Assembly: GCA_017473165.1 (NCBI GenBank)
Contig: JAFUNA010000014.1
Location: 124,001-188,000 of the forward strand
Origin: Clostridia bacterium
GTDB lineage: Bacteria; Bacillota; Clostridia; Oscillospirales; Acutalibacteraceae
DNA length: 64,000 nt
Reading direction: 5' to 3'
The notes beneath the pieces were generated by a model. That model had not been told where the DNA came from, did no database searches, and saw nothing but the letters and a program-made list of their open reading frames with translations. Position numbers and translations under genes: made by a program. Positions 52,343-60,947 of this stretch are shown in pieces. The first letter of the stretch is position 1. The number at the start of each line of letters is the position of its first letter.

Positions 52343-52765
52343 TCAGAACAAATCTTCCTGATTTGCGGTTTTGATTCCTGCACCTGCAAGTGCTGCGGCT
52401 GCAAGCTGATTGTCGTCAACTCGGAAAATCATGTATGCACCCGCTTTTGAGGAATTGAATGCGTAGGTATATTCAACAATAACGTTTGCATCCGAAAGCA
52501 CCTCAAGAATTGTTGCAAGGCTGCCGGGAGTGTCCGAAATTGCGGCAGCAAGAACATCGGTTACTGTTGTTATATATCCGCCATCCTTGAGAGCCGCATC
52601 TGCTATTTTGGGGTCATCGCAGATTATGCGGAGAATTCCGAAATCCTGTGTGTCCGCAATTGAAAGAGCTCGGAGGTTGATATCATGGTCTGCGATATAT
52701 CTGGTAGCTTCTGCAAGCTTACCCTTCTTGTTTTCGATAAAAACTGAAATCTGTTTTACGCTCAT
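52343..52765 (-). CDS. Tandem ACT-domain amino acid-binding protein
   Basis: A 140-residue protein made of two ACT domains: KQISVFIENKKGKLAEATRY (1-66) and AAISDTPGSLATILEVLSD (72-135). No catalytic domain is attached, so it likely senses an amino acid or aryl acid ligand. It is the last gene of the operon, 15 bases after paaK. The PaaK-ACT pairing is common in anaerobes, where the ACT protein is presumed to tune the ligase, though no mechanism is established to my knowledge. Confidence 0.88.
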   Translation of the reverse strand: MSVKQISVFIENKKGKLAEATRYIADHDINLRALSIADTQDFGILRIICDDPKIADAALKDGGYITTVTDVLAAAISDTPGSLATILEVLSDANVIVEYTYAFNSSKAGAYMIFRVDDNQLAAAALAGAGIKTANQEDLF

Positions 52766-52780
52766 GGTTATTCTCCTCTC

Positions 52781-54088
52781 TTAATCGTGAAGCTTTCTCT
52801 TGTCGATAACTCTGACTGCCTTGCCTTCGCTTCTTGTAATAGTCTTGGGTGCAACAAGGTGTACCTTGGGATTGATGCCGAGCATTGTCTTGATGGCTCC
52901 CGCAAGTGCTTTTTCCTTAATAGCAAGGTCCTTAACAGTATCGGAGAACTGTCCGGGAGTAAGCTCAACGGAAACGTCAAGAGTATCGGTGTTGTTTGCT
53001 CTGTCAACCTCGATAAGATAGTTTGCCGAATAGCCTTCCTTAAGAAGAACGGTTTCAATCTGCGAGGGGAATACGTTAACGCCGCGGATAATCATCATAT
53101 CGTCGCTTCTGCCCATGGGCTTTGACATCTTGATGAGTGTACGTCCGCAGGAGCATTTCTTTCTTGAAAGAACGCAGATATCTCTTGTTCTGTAACGAAG
53201 AAGGGGGAAAGCTTCCTTATCAAGGCTTGTGAAAACAAGCTCACCCTTTGAGCCCTCGGGAAGAACTTCGCCTGTTTCGGGGTCAATGATTTCTGCAAGG
53301 AAATGGTCCTCATTGATGTGCATACCCGTCTGCTCTTCGCATTCGAAGGATACGCCCGGTCCGCTGGTTTCGGTCAGACCGTAGATGTCATATGCCTTGA
53401 TGCCGAGCGATTTTTCAATATCACGGCGCATTTCCTCTGTCCAGGGCTCCGCACCGAAAATACCTGCCTTAAGGTCGATATCGTCGGGAGTAAGACCCAT
53501 TTCCTTGAGAGTTTCGCCGATGTAAGCTGCGTATGAGGGTGTGCAGCAGATGATTGTTGAGTGAAGGTCCTGCATAAACTGAATCTGACGCTCTGTGTTA
53601 CCCGATGACATGGGAAGAGTCAGACAGCCAACCTTGTGTGAGCCGCCGTTAAGTCCGGGACCGCCTGTGAAAAGACCGTAGCCGTATGCAACCTGACAAA
53701 CGTCCTCGTTTGTGCCGCCTGCAGCAACAATTGCACGTGCACAGCAGTCCTCCCAAAGGTTAACGTCTTCCTGTGTGTAGAACGCAACAACACGTCTGCC
53801 TGTTGTTCCGCTTGTTGACTGAATTCTGACGCAGTTTTTGAGGTCTGTGCCGAGAAGTCCGTAGGGATAAGCGTCACGGAGGTCAGCCTTTGTGAGGAAG
53901 GGAAGCTTGTGAAGGTCATCGATTGACTTTATATCGTCGGGTGTTACGCCCTTTTCGTCCATAAGGTCACGGTAATATTTAACGTTTTCGTAAACGTGCT
54001 TTACCTGCTTTACAAGCTTTTCGTTCTGAATTTTTCTGAGTTCTTCAACCGATGCGGTTTCAATTTCCGGCTGATAATATTTGCTCAT
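52781..54088 (-). CDS. paaK: Phenylacetate-CoA ligase
   Basis: A 435-residue adenylate-forming ligase that interconverts arylacetates and arylacetyl-CoA with ATP/AMP. The PaaK motifs are VRIQSTSGTTGRRVVAFYT (ATP loop), IYGLTETSGPGVSFEC, LRYRTRDICVLS and the C-terminal SDDMMIIRGVNVFPSQIE. The ATG at 54088 has GGAG eight bases upstream; a GTG at 54097 is in frame but unsupported. It lies downstream of iorAB, which makes arylacetyl-CoA from aryl pyruvates, so it may run in the ATP-yielding direction, which is inference. Confidence 0.93.
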   Translation of the reverse strand: MSKYYQPEIETASVEELRKIQNEKLVKQVKHVYENVKYYRDLMDEKGVTPDDIKSIDDLHKLPFLTKADLRDAYPYGLLGTDLKNCVRIQSTSGTTGRRVVAFYTQEDVNLWEDCCARAIVAAGGTNEDVCQVAYGYGLFTGGPGLNGGSHKVGCLTLPMSSGNTERQIQFMQDLHSTIICCTPSYAAYIGETLKEMGLTPDDIDLKAGIFGAEPWTEEMRRDIEKSLGIKAYDIYGLTETSGPGVSFECEEQTGMHINEDHFLAEIIDPETGEVLPEGSKGELVFTSLDKEAFPLLRYRTRDICVLSRKKCSCGRTLIKMSKPMGRSDDMMIIRGVNVFPSQIETVLLKEGYSANYLIEVDRANNTDTLDVSVELTPGQFSDTVKDLAIKEKALAGAIKTMLGINPKVHLVAPKTITRSEGKAVRVIDKRKLHD

Positions 54089-54109
54089 TGGTAACACTCC
54101 TTTTTCATT

Positions 54110-54682
54110 TCAGATATTATATCCCATTTCAAATGCCTTGAGGTTGAGCTCAAGAAACTTGGGCGGAACGCTCTCTTTGAGAGCCTTTATCCATGTTTCT
54201 TTTTCAACAAAAGCCATGTTCTTTGCCATTGCGCCGATAAGCACAACGTTAACTGCCTTTGCCGTTCCCGCTTCAACTGCCATGGGCAGAGCGTCAAGCT
54301 CCGCAACATCGGCACCCGAAGCCTTAAGAGCCTCAATAACTCCTTCGGGATATTCCGCAGCACCCATAACAACTGGCATGGGGTCCATTTTTTGAGTGTT
54401 AACGATTATTTTTCCGTCGGGCTTGAGATATTCGAGCCATCTTGCTGCTTCAAGCTGTTCAAACGCAAGAATAATATCTGCCTCACCCTTTTCGATGATG
54501 GGAGATGCAACGCTCTCGCCGAATCTTACATATGTAACAACCGAGCCGCCTCTCTGGCTCATGCCGTGAACCTCGGAAACCTTAACGTCGTAGCCGCAGT
54601 CGAGAAGTGCCGAGCCGAGAATACGGCTTGCAAGCAAAGTTCCCTGACCGCCGACACCGACAATCATAATTGACTTATTCAT
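54110..54682 (-). CDS. iorB: Indolepyruvate ferredoxin oxidoreductase, beta subunit
   Basis: A 190-residue 2-oxoacid:ferredoxin oxidoreductase gamma-type domain: IVGVGGQGTLLASRILG at the N-terminus, SEVHGMSQRGGSVVTYVRFG and AFEQLEAARWLEYLKPDG. It pairs with IorA to oxidise indolepyruvate or other aryl pyruvates to the acyl-CoA, reducing ferredoxin. It starts 17 bases after the iorA stop with a GGGGAGG SD. Confidence 0.93.
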   Translation of the reverse strand: MNKSIMIVGVGGQGTLLASRILGSALLDCGYDVKVSEVHGMSQRGGSVVTYVRFGESVASPIIEKGEADIILAFEQLEAARWLEYLKPDGKIIVNTQKMDPMPVVMGAAEYPEGVIEALKASGADVAELDALPMAVEAGTAKAVNVVLIGAMAKNMAFVEKETWIKALKESVPPKFLELNLKAFEMGYNI

Positions 54683-54699
54683 TATTTTATCCTCCCCTC

Positions 54700-56430
54700 T
54701 TATTCAATTGCACCGAACTTGCAAAGCTGGCTGCATACGTTACAGCCGAGGCACTGTGTGAAGTCGATTTCAGCCTTGCCGTCCTTCATGCTGATGGCGG
54801 GGCAGCCGATCTTCATGCACATTTTGCAGGATTTGCACTTATCTTTGTTAACCTTAAGGGGCGGATTATGTTTGACTGTTTTAAGAAGTGCACAGGGTCT
54901 TCTTGAAATAACAACTGCGGGGCCGTCTGCTTCAAGAGCCTGCTTGATGCCTTCCTTGGTTTCTGCAAGATTATAGGGGTCAACAACAATAACGTTCTGA
55001 ATTCCGACTGCCTTTGCAAGAGCTTCAAGGCTTACTGCGTTTGCGGGTTCGCCCTTGATATTCTTGCCTGTTGTTGGATTCTGCTGATGACCTGTCATGC
55101 CTGTAATTGAGTTATCAAGAATGATAACAACCGAATCCGTTGCATTATAAGCGATGTTGATAAGACCTGTTACGCCTGAATGAATGAAGGTTGAGTCACC
55201 GATAACGGCAACGCTCTTCTTTGCGTTTTCGGGGTTTGCGGCATTTCTGCCGTGAAGTGCGGAAACCGATGCTCCCATGCAAAGAACGGTGTCAATCATA
55301 CCGAGGGGCTGTGCAAAGCCGAGGGTGTAACAGCCGATATCGCCGCTTACCGTTACATTGAGCTGCTTGAGAGCATAGAAAAGTCCTCTGTGGGGGCAGC
55401 CCGCACAAAGCACGGGAGGTCTGGGAACGATGTTGACATCGGTTTTGAGAGTTTCTGTTTCTTTGCCGAGAATGACCTTTGCGATGAGGCTCTGCGAATA
55501 TTCGCCCTGAAGTGTAAAGGCATCCTTGCCGATAACGTTTACACCGTGCTTGCGGCAATGGGTTTCGATATAATCGTCAAGCTCTTCAAGAACATAAACG
55601 GTTTCGCATTCTGCAGCGAAGCTCTTTATGAGGTCAACGGGCAGCGGATAAACGCAGCCGAGCTTGAGGTATGATGCGTTTTCGCCGAGAGCTTCCTTTG
55701 CGTACTGATAGCAGATGCCCGAGGTGATTACGCCGATTTTCTTGCTGTTGTATTCAACCTTGTTGAGTCCGTTATCGACGGCTTCCTTTTCACAGTAAGC
55801 AATCTGGTCAAGAATACGCTGTTCAACAACAACGTGCTTACCCTTTGCGTTTGCGGGAACCATAACATATTTCTGCGGATTCTTTGTGTATTCCTTAAGT
55901 CCGTTGTCAACTCTGTCTGCAAGAGGAGCAACGCTTCTGGAGTGTGCAACTCTTGTTGTAAGACGGATAATGACGGGAGTATCGAATTTTTCTGAAAGCT
56001 CAAAGGCTCTCTTTGTATAGTCAAGGCATTCTGCGGAATCCGAGGGCTCAAGCATCATTGTTTTTGAACCCATTGCATAGTGTCTTGAATCCTGCTCGTT
56101 CTGTGAGGAGTGCATTCCGGGGTCATCGGCAACAAGGATTACCATACCTGCGTTAACGCCTGTGTAGGATGCGGTGAAAAGAGGGTCAGCCGCAACGTTA
56201 AGACCGACGTGCTTCATTGCACAGAAAGAGCGTGCACCCGCAACGCTTGCACCGAACGCAACCTCGCAGGCTACCTTTTCATTGGGTGCCCACTCGGAAA
56301 AAATTTCATCATATGTTGCAGCAAACTCGGTAACCTCCGTGCTGGGAGTGCCGGGATAGCTGGATACAACTCGGCAGCCTGCTTCGTAAAGACCTCTGGC
56401 CACCGCTTCATTACCTAAAAGAAGTTTCAT
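54700..56430 (-). CDS. iorA: Indolepyruvate ferredoxin oxidoreductase, alpha subunit
   Basis: A 576-residue TPP- and Fe-S-dependent subunit. It begins LLGNEAVARGLYEAGCRVVSSYPGTPSTE (pyrimidine-binding domain). The TPP motif GDSTFIHSGVTGL..IILDNSITGMTG is near residue 410. Two ferredoxin-type [4Fe-4S] sites close the protein: CKSCKMCMKIGCP and CLGCNVCSQLC. The order and length fit IorA of anaerobes. It oxidatively decarboxylates aryl pyruvates derived from Trp, Phe and Tyr. ATG with AAGGA SD, 15 bases after the acyl-CoA ligase gene. Confidence 0.95.
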   Translation of the reverse strand: MKLLLGNEAVARGLYEAGCRVVSSYPGTPSTEVTEFAATYDEIFSEWAPNEKVACEVAFGASVAGARSFCAMKHVGLNVAADPLFTASYTGVNAGMVILVADDPGMHSSQNEQDSRHYAMGSKTMMLEPSDSAECLDYTKRAFELSEKFDTPVIIRLTTRVAHSRSVAPLADRVDNGLKEYTKNPQKYVMVPANAKGKHVVVEQRILDQIAYCEKEAVDNGLNKVEYNSKKIGVITSGICYQYAKEALGENASYLKLGCVYPLPVDLIKSFAAECETVYVLEELDDYIETHCRKHGVNVIGKDAFTLQGEYSQSLIAKVILGKETETLKTDVNIVPRPPVLCAGCPHRGLFYALKQLNVTVSGDIGCYTLGFAQPLGMIDTVLCMGASVSALHGRNAANPENAKKSVAVIGDSTFIHSGVTGLINIAYNATDSVVIILDNSITGMTGHQQNPTTGKNIKGEPANAVSLEALAKAVGIQNVIVVDPYNLAETKEGIKQALEADGPAVVISRRPCALLKTVKHNPPLKVNKDKCKSCKMCMKIGCPAISMKDGKAEIDFTQCLGCNVCSQLCKFGAIE

Positions 56431-56445
56431 TTTCCTTCCTCCTTC

Positions 56446-58092
56446 TTATTTATCAAGCTTCATTTCAACCTGTGTTGCAACAAGGCTTTCTCCGCAGTAA
56501 ATCTTGCGGAGCTTGGGTTTTTCTATCTTACCCGTAGGATTACGGGGAACATCTGCAAAAATAATCTTGTGGGGACGCTTGTATCTGGGAAGGTCACGGC
56601 AGAAATCCTTGATATCCTCTTCGTCCGCCTTGCAGCCCTCTTTAATTTCGATAATTGCCGCCGCAATTTCACCAAGTCTTGCATCGGGAAGTCCGATAAC
56701 CGCAACGTCCTTGATTGCATCGTGCTTACGCAGGAAATCTTCAATCTGAACGGGATAAAGATTTTCACCGCCGGAAATGATAACATCCTTCTTGCGGTCA
56801 ACAAGATAAATAAAGCCGTCCTCATCCTCCTGTGCCATATCGCCCGTAAAGAGCCAGCCGCCGTGAAGCACTTCATTTGTTGATTTTTCATCGTTGAAGT
56901 AGCAGAGCATTACGCCGGGGCCTCTGACTGCAAGCTCACCGACCTCACCTCTTGCAACGGTGTTGCCGTTTTCGTCAACGATTTTTGTTTCCCAGCCGTA
57001 GCCTGCCTTGCCGATTGCACCGACCTTATGTACGTTTTCAACGCCGAGATGCACGCAGCCGGGTCCGATTGATTCGCTCAAGCCGTAGTTGGTGTCGTAC
57101 TGATGATGGGGGAATATTTTCATCCATCTTTTGATAAGACTGGGAGGTACGGGCTGTGCACCGATGTGCATGAGTCGCCACTGGTCAAGATTGAAGCGGT
57201 CAAGCTCGATATCGCCTCTCTCAATGGAGTCAAGAATATCCTGTGCCCAGGGCACAAGCAGCCATACTATTGAGCATTCCTCTTCTGAAACGGCTTTGAT
57301 AATCCATTCGGGCTTTGCACCCTTGAGAAGAACAGCTTTTGCACCCACAAGCAGGCTGCCGAACCAGTGCATTTTCGCACCCGTATGATAAAGGGGCGGA
57401 ATGCAGAGGAAAACATCGTCTTTTGTTTGTGAATGGTGTCTCTGCTCAACCTCGCAGGAGTGAACAAGAGCTCTGTGGGCATGAAGAATAGCCTTGGGAA
57501 AGCCCGTTGTTCCCGATGAAAAATAAATTGCCGCATGGTCATCGTCGGAAAGCTTAACCTCGGGATTTCTTGACGTGCAGTATTTCACAAGCTTATTATA
57601 GCTTTCCGCAAATGTGGGGCAGTCCTCACCGAGATAAAGGCGGAGCTTCACATCGGGAATTCTGTCACAAATCTGCTCCATTCTGCCGATAAATTCAGGA
57701 CCGAAAACAATTGCATCGCTTTCGGAAAGCTTTAAGCAGTATTTGATTTCGTCTGCGGTGTAGCGGTAGTTAAGAGGCACGGCAAGTGCACCCGTTTTAA
57801 GAATTCCGAAATATATGGGAAGATATTCGATGCAGTTCATGAGAAGAATTGCAACTCTGTCACCCTTTTTTATTCCTCTTGAAAGAAGGAAATTTGCAAA
57901 ACGGTTAGCTCTTCTGTTGAACTCATCCCATGTTATTTCGCTTCTTCCGTCGCGGTTTGCACCCTGCTCGATAAGAGAATATTCTCTCCATGTAACACGG
58001 CTTTTTTCCTGCACCTCGGGATTGATTTCAACAAGGCTCACATCATCCTTATAGAGCGTTGCGTTTCTTTCGAGAAATTCGGTAATTGGCAT
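56446..58092 (-). CDS. AMP-dependent acyl-CoA ligase
   Basis: A 548-residue ANL-family ligase. The motifs are AIYFSSGTTGFPKAIL (ATP loop near residue 192), TNYGLSESIGPG, GGWLFTGDMAQEDEDGFIYLVDRKKD and the final PRNPTGKIEKPKL with catalytic Lys. Near the N-terminus an insertion (SLIEQGANRDGRSE) separates two WREY/WDEF stretches. The acid it activates is unknown; context suggests aryl or medium-chain acids. It starts 86 bases after the symporter gene, beyond a stem-loop, and is followed by iorA. Confidence 0.9.
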   Translation of the reverse strand: MPITEFLERNATLYKDDVSLVEINPEVQEKSRVTWREYSLIEQGANRDGRSEITWDEFNRRANRFANFLLSRGIKKGDRVAILLMNCIEYLPIYFGILKTGALAVPLNYRYTADEIKYCLKLSESDAIVFGPEFIGRMEQICDRIPDVKLRLYLGEDCPTFAESYNKLVKYCTSRNPEVKLSDDDHAAIYFSSGTTGFPKAILHAHRALVHSCEVEQRHHSQTKDDVFLCIPPLYHTGAKMHWFGSLLVGAKAVLLKGAKPEWIIKAVSEEECSIVWLLVPWAQDILDSIERGDIELDRFNLDQWRLMHIGAQPVPPSLIKRWMKIFPHHQYDTNYGLSESIGPGCVHLGVENVHKVGAIGKAGYGWETKIVDENGNTVARGEVGELAVRGPGVMLCYFNDEKSTNEVLHGGWLFTGDMAQEDEDGFIYLVDRKKDVIISGGENLYPVQIEDFLRKHDAIKDVAVIGLPDARLGEIAAAIIEIKEGCKADEEDIKDFCRDLPRYKRPHKIIFADVPRNPTGKIEKPKLRKIYCGESLVATQVEMKLDK

Positions 58093-58131
58093 ATCGTCAT
58101 TCCTTTTCTAAATGTTACTTTTTATAAACAA

Positions 58132-58167
58132 CTGTAAACGGATAGCCGAATGACTGTCCGTTTACAG
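58132..58167 (-). other. Intergenic stem-loop between symporter and acyl-CoA ligase genes
   Basis: Perfect 11-bp inverted repeat CTGTAAACGGA with TCCGTTTACAG around a 14-base loop, lacking a proper T run on the minus strand. Likely a processing or partial termination point giving different levels of symporter and enzymes. Confidence 0.6.
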
Positions 58168-58178
58168 AAAAATATACT

Positions 58179-59723
58179 TTATTCTGCTGCAATTGTGCCT
58201 GTATAGAAAAACTCTGTTTCCTTTTTGTTTGAATCCTTTGTTGCCGCACTTACCGCAAGGCAGAGGATAACCGATGCAACCATTGCAACGCAGGCGAAAA
58301 CGGGACCCTTGCCCGCAAGCATTACAACCGTTTCGTTTGCCGTGAAGCTTGTCATGAGCTTTGCGGCTGCGGGAACAACGGCAATAACAAATCCGCCGAT
58401 AATTCCTGCCCATGCACCCTTTGCGTTGAGCTTTTTGAAGTAAAGAGCAAGAACATAGGGAGCAAGGAACGAGCCTGAAATGATGCCCCATGAATAGCTC
58501 ATCATGTCAAGAATTGCTGTGTCGGTGTTGGCAATAACATAGGAACATATAATAAATATAACACAAAGCACCTTAATTGTAAATGATGTTTTTTTATCTG
58601 ACAAATCTTTTTTGAAGGATTTTATGAAATCTATGGTCAGAGTTGAGCTTGCCGTGAGGGTAACGGAACAAAGAGTTGAAACCGAAGCGGCAATGAGAAG
58701 AACAAGAACTATTCCGAGAAGAACAGAGGGAAGCTCCGACTGTGCAAGCATATGGGGAACAATATAATCCTGTGCGATGTAGTTGGGGTCTGCGGGGTTA
58801 TTGAGCTGTTCAAAGGTGAAATATCTGTAGCAGAGTGAGCCGATGAAGTATCCGCCGCCCGCAACAAGGAATGCAAAGAAAGTTGAGATTGTGATGCCCT
58901 TTTTAGCCTGCTTGTCATCCTTGATGCCGAAATATTTCGTTACCATCTGGGGAAGTCCCCATGTGCCGAAGCTTGTCATAAGAACCGTTGCCCAAAGTGA
59001 AATCCACTGTGAAGCGTTAAGCTTGGGAAGTCCGTTTGCCGCAGAGGGCTGAACGCCTGCAGTTTTTGCGTATTCCGCAAGTCCCGCAAATCCGCCGACT
59101 GCGTCGCAGCGGATAACGCAGACAATAAGAAGTGCAACGCCGAACATCATAACGATGCCTTGCATGAAATCTGCTCTTGCCTGAACAAGATATCCGCCGA
59201 AAACAAGGAGAAGTGCCGCAACAACAGCAATGATAATCATGCAGATATTAACGTCAATTCCGAGAAGAACTTCCGCAACGGAAGCAAGACCTTTATAAAC
59301 AGATGCCGAATAGGGAATAAGGAAAATGAATATAACAATGCAGGCAAAAAGCTTCATCGAGCTGCTTGAATAACGCTTTTCAAGGAACTGGGGCATTGTT
59401 TTGAGCTTAAGTCTTGCGGAGGTATCTCTTGTTCTTCTTGCAAGCACCTTCCATGCAAGCCATGAGCCGAAAACGGCGTTACCGAGACCTGCAAGAATAC
59501 CCCAAAGACCGTACGATTTACCTGTTCCGCCGGCGTAGCCGACAAACATAACGGCGGAAAAATAAGCCGTGCCGTATGAAAGAGCGGAAAGCCATGCACC
59601 CGCATTTCTGCCGCCGACGGTGATATCCGCAATACTTTTGGCTTTTTTGCCCTGTGTGATTCCGATTACAGCCATAAGTGCAATATAAACGCCTATGGTT
59701 ACCCAGATTGCAATTTTGTCCAT
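58179..59723 (-). CDS. Sodium:solute symporter (SSS family)
   Basis: A 514-residue carrier with about 13 helices. The SSS pattern includes SIADITVGGRNAGAWLSALSYGTAYFSAVMFVGYAGG near the N-terminus and TMPQFLEKRYSSSSMKL. The related PutP/PanF carriers take up proline or pantothenate with Na+. As first gene of an operon for aryl pyruvate and acyl-CoA metabolism, it probably imports an amino acid or organic acid, which is inference. It has its own promoter with a leader containing three evenly spaced repeats. Confidence 0.88.
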   Translation of the reverse strand: MDKIAIWVTIGVYIALMAVIGITQGKKAKSIADITVGGRNAGAWLSALSYGTAYFSAVMFVGYAGGTGKSYGLWGILAGLGNAVFGSWLAWKVLARRTRDTSARLKLKTMPQFLEKRYSSSSMKLFACIVIFIFLIPYSASVYKGLASVAEVLLGIDVNICMIIIAVVAALLLVFGGYLVQARADFMQGIVMMFGVALLIVCVIRCDAVGGFAGLAEYAKTAGVQPSAANGLPKLNASQWISLWATVLMTSFGTWGLPQMVTKYFGIKDDKQAKKGITISTFFAFLVAGGGYFIGSLCYRYFTFEQLNNPADPNYIAQDYIVPHMLAQSELPSVLLGIVLVLLIAASVSTLCSVTLTASSTLTIDFIKSFKKDLSDKKTSFTIKVLCVIFIICSYVIANTDTAILDMMSYSWGIISGSFLAPYVLALYFKKLNAKGAWAGIIGGFVIAVVPAAAKLMTSFTANETVVMLAGKGPVFACVAMVASVILCLAVSAATKDSNKKETEFFYTGTIAAE

Positions 59724-59745
59724 TTATCTCATCCTTTTATTTATC

Positions 59746-59788
59746 GCTTTAAAGTTTTTATGCTTTAAAGCTTTTATGTGTTAAAGTG
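59746..59788. repeat. Three 16-bp-spaced operator-like repeats in the symporter leader
   Basis: TTTAAAG at 59748-59754 and 59764-59770 and GTTAAAG at 59780-59786: exact 16-base period, the units being nearly identical over about 14 bases (on the minus strand CTTTAAnnCATAAAA). They lie between the promoter and the start codon, mostly downstream of the expected transcription start. Confidence 0.7.
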
Positions 59789-59795
59789 TATCCAT

Positions 59796-59824
59796 ATAAT
59801 ACACCCCTTTTCTCTGTTTGTCAA
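59796..59824 (-). promoter_or_regulatory. Sigma-A promoter of the symporter-acyl-CoA ligase-iorAB-paaK operon
   Basis: Minus strand TTGACA (59824-59819), 17 bases, TATTAT (59801-59796), about 73 bases before the ATG. Confidence 0.8.
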
Positions 59825-59845
59825 CACTTTTTTCAAAAAATACAA

Positions 59846-59874
59846 AAGAAAAAAGCACGGGTTTCTTCCGTGCT
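59846..59874 (-). terminator. Terminator after the DUF6514-like gene
   Basis: Seven-bp stem AGCACGG with CCGTGCT and 7-base loop, followed by TTTTTTCTTTT on the minus strand. Confidence 0.85.
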
Positions 59875-59888
59875 CAATTCCGAGTTTG

Positions 59889-60083
59889 TCAATACACCAA
59901 ATCTTCAATTACATCAACCGCGTGATTAATCTCAACGCCGTTTTCATTCAGAAGCTTCACAACCTTTTCCGCAAATTCTCTGTCGGTTGTGAAATCCATT
60001 ATTATTTTTCCTTCTGCTTCAACGGCGTAAATCTGAAAAACCTCGTCTTCGATTTCTTTTTCTGTTTGGGTAAGTGCATACAA
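59889..60083 (-). CDS. Small DUF6514-like protein
   Basis: A 64-residue protein starting at TTG with GGAGG eight bases upstream. The pattern EVFQIYAVEAEGKIIMDFTTDREFAEKVVKLLNENGVE resembles the small DUF6514 proteins of Clostridia, which have no known function. It has its own promoter and terminator, supporting a real gene despite the size. Likely cytoplasmic. Confidence 0.75.
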   Translation of the reverse strand: MYALTQTEKEIEDEVFQIYAVEAEGKIIMDFTTDREFAEKVVKLLNENGVEINHAVDVIEDLVY

Positions 60084-60127
60084 TATCAGGACCTCCGATT
60101 TTTAATTTTTGTGCCGATCCGTCACAA

Positions 60128-60156
60128 AGTATACACCCATTACCAAAGAAAATCAA
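60128..60156 (-). promoter_or_regulatory. Promoter of the DUF6514-like gene
   Basis: Minus strand TTGATT (60156-60151), 17 bases, TATACT (60133-60128), 45 bases before the TTG start. Confidence 0.65.
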
Positions 60157-60245
60157 CCCGAAAACGAATAAATTTTCAGTTTTTGACAAAAATTGGTTAT
60201 TTTTACCATGTGGCATATTTTCTTTTTGTAAATTTTTGCCAACAA

Positions 60246-60893
60246 TTATGTGTAATATTTTATGTTTTCTACCACTTCGGCAATATAATCCGCACCCGCA
60301 TTTTCGAGCTCCTCACGGCTTCCGTAGCCGAAAAGCACACCGATGCTGTCTATGCCGACGGTTTTCGCACCGACTATATCATGCATTCTGTCACCCACCA
60401 TAACCGCATTTTCCTTGTCGGTTATTCCGCAGGCATCAAGTGCATAGGCAATAACCTCCGCCTTGACCGTACGTGTGCCGTCAAGGTTTCCGCCCGCAAT
60501 ATATTCAAAATATTTGTCAAGCCCGAAATGGCGCAGCACCTCTTTTGCAAAAACCTCGGGCTTTGAGGTTGCAACAATCAGAGTTTTGCCCGCCGCCTTA
60601 AGCTCCTTAAGCAAATCTTCAACACCGTCATAAACCGTGTTTTCGTAAAGCCCCCTGTCACGGTAATATTCACGGTAGCAGTCAACGGCTCTGTAGGATT
60701 CTTCGGTTGAAAAGCCGTAGTATTTTTCAAAAGATTCCGCAAGAGGCGGCCCGATGAATTTATAAAGCTCCGACCTGTCTGAAACTTCAATCCCGTACTT
60801 TTTGAGTGCATACATAACCGAATTTGTTATGCCCAAACCAGGGTCGGTGAGAGTGCCGTCAAGGTCAAAAAGTATTGTATTATATGTTTTCAT
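60246..60893 (-). CDS. HAD family hydrolase (phosphoglycolate phosphatase/5'-nucleotidase-like)
   Basis: A 215-residue HAD-IA phosphatase: motif I ILFDLDGTLTDPGLG, cap domain with FIGPPLAESFEKYYGFS, motif II LIVATSKPEVFA, Lys in RTVKAEVIAYAL, motif IV MVGDRMHDIVGA. The cap and the FIGPPL element fit the GmhB-unrelated PGPase/YjjG-like group. The ATG at 60893 with AAAGGA is chosen over a longer in-frame reading to 60944 that overlaps the terminator. Substrate unknown, perhaps a damaged or excess sugar or nucleotide phosphate. Confidence 0.9.
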   Translation of the reverse strand: MKTYNTILFDLDGTLTDPGLGITNSVMYALKKYGIEVSDRSELYKFIGPPLAESFEKYYGFSTEESYRAVDCYREYYRDRGLYENTVYDGVEDLLKELKAAGKTLIVATSKPEVFAKEVLRHFGLDKYFEYIAGGNLDGTRTVKAEVIAYALDACGITDKENAVMVGDRMHDIVGAKTVGIDSIGVLFGYGSREELENAGADYIAEVVENIKYYT

Positions 60894-60910
60894 TATAATA
60901 TTCCTTTCAA

Positions 60911-60939
60911 AAAAGAGGCTGAAATAATCAGCCCCTTTT
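60911..60939 (-). terminator. Terminator after the GH-A-type protein gene
   Basis: Stem GGCTGA with TCAGCC extended by AAAAG/CTTTT across one mismatch, 5-base loop, T run on the minus strand. Confidence 0.75.
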
Positions 60940-60947
60940 CTCATGAA

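Noticed and set aside
59746-59795. CRISPR array
   Set aside because: Only three short units with 16-base period and no unique spacers; no cas genes in the window.
59778-60566. Long plus-strand open frame opposite the DUF6514-like and HAD genes
   Set aside because: It has no SD, an aromatic/cysteine-rich improbable composition, and covers two minus-strand genes with clear family motifs, promoter and terminator.
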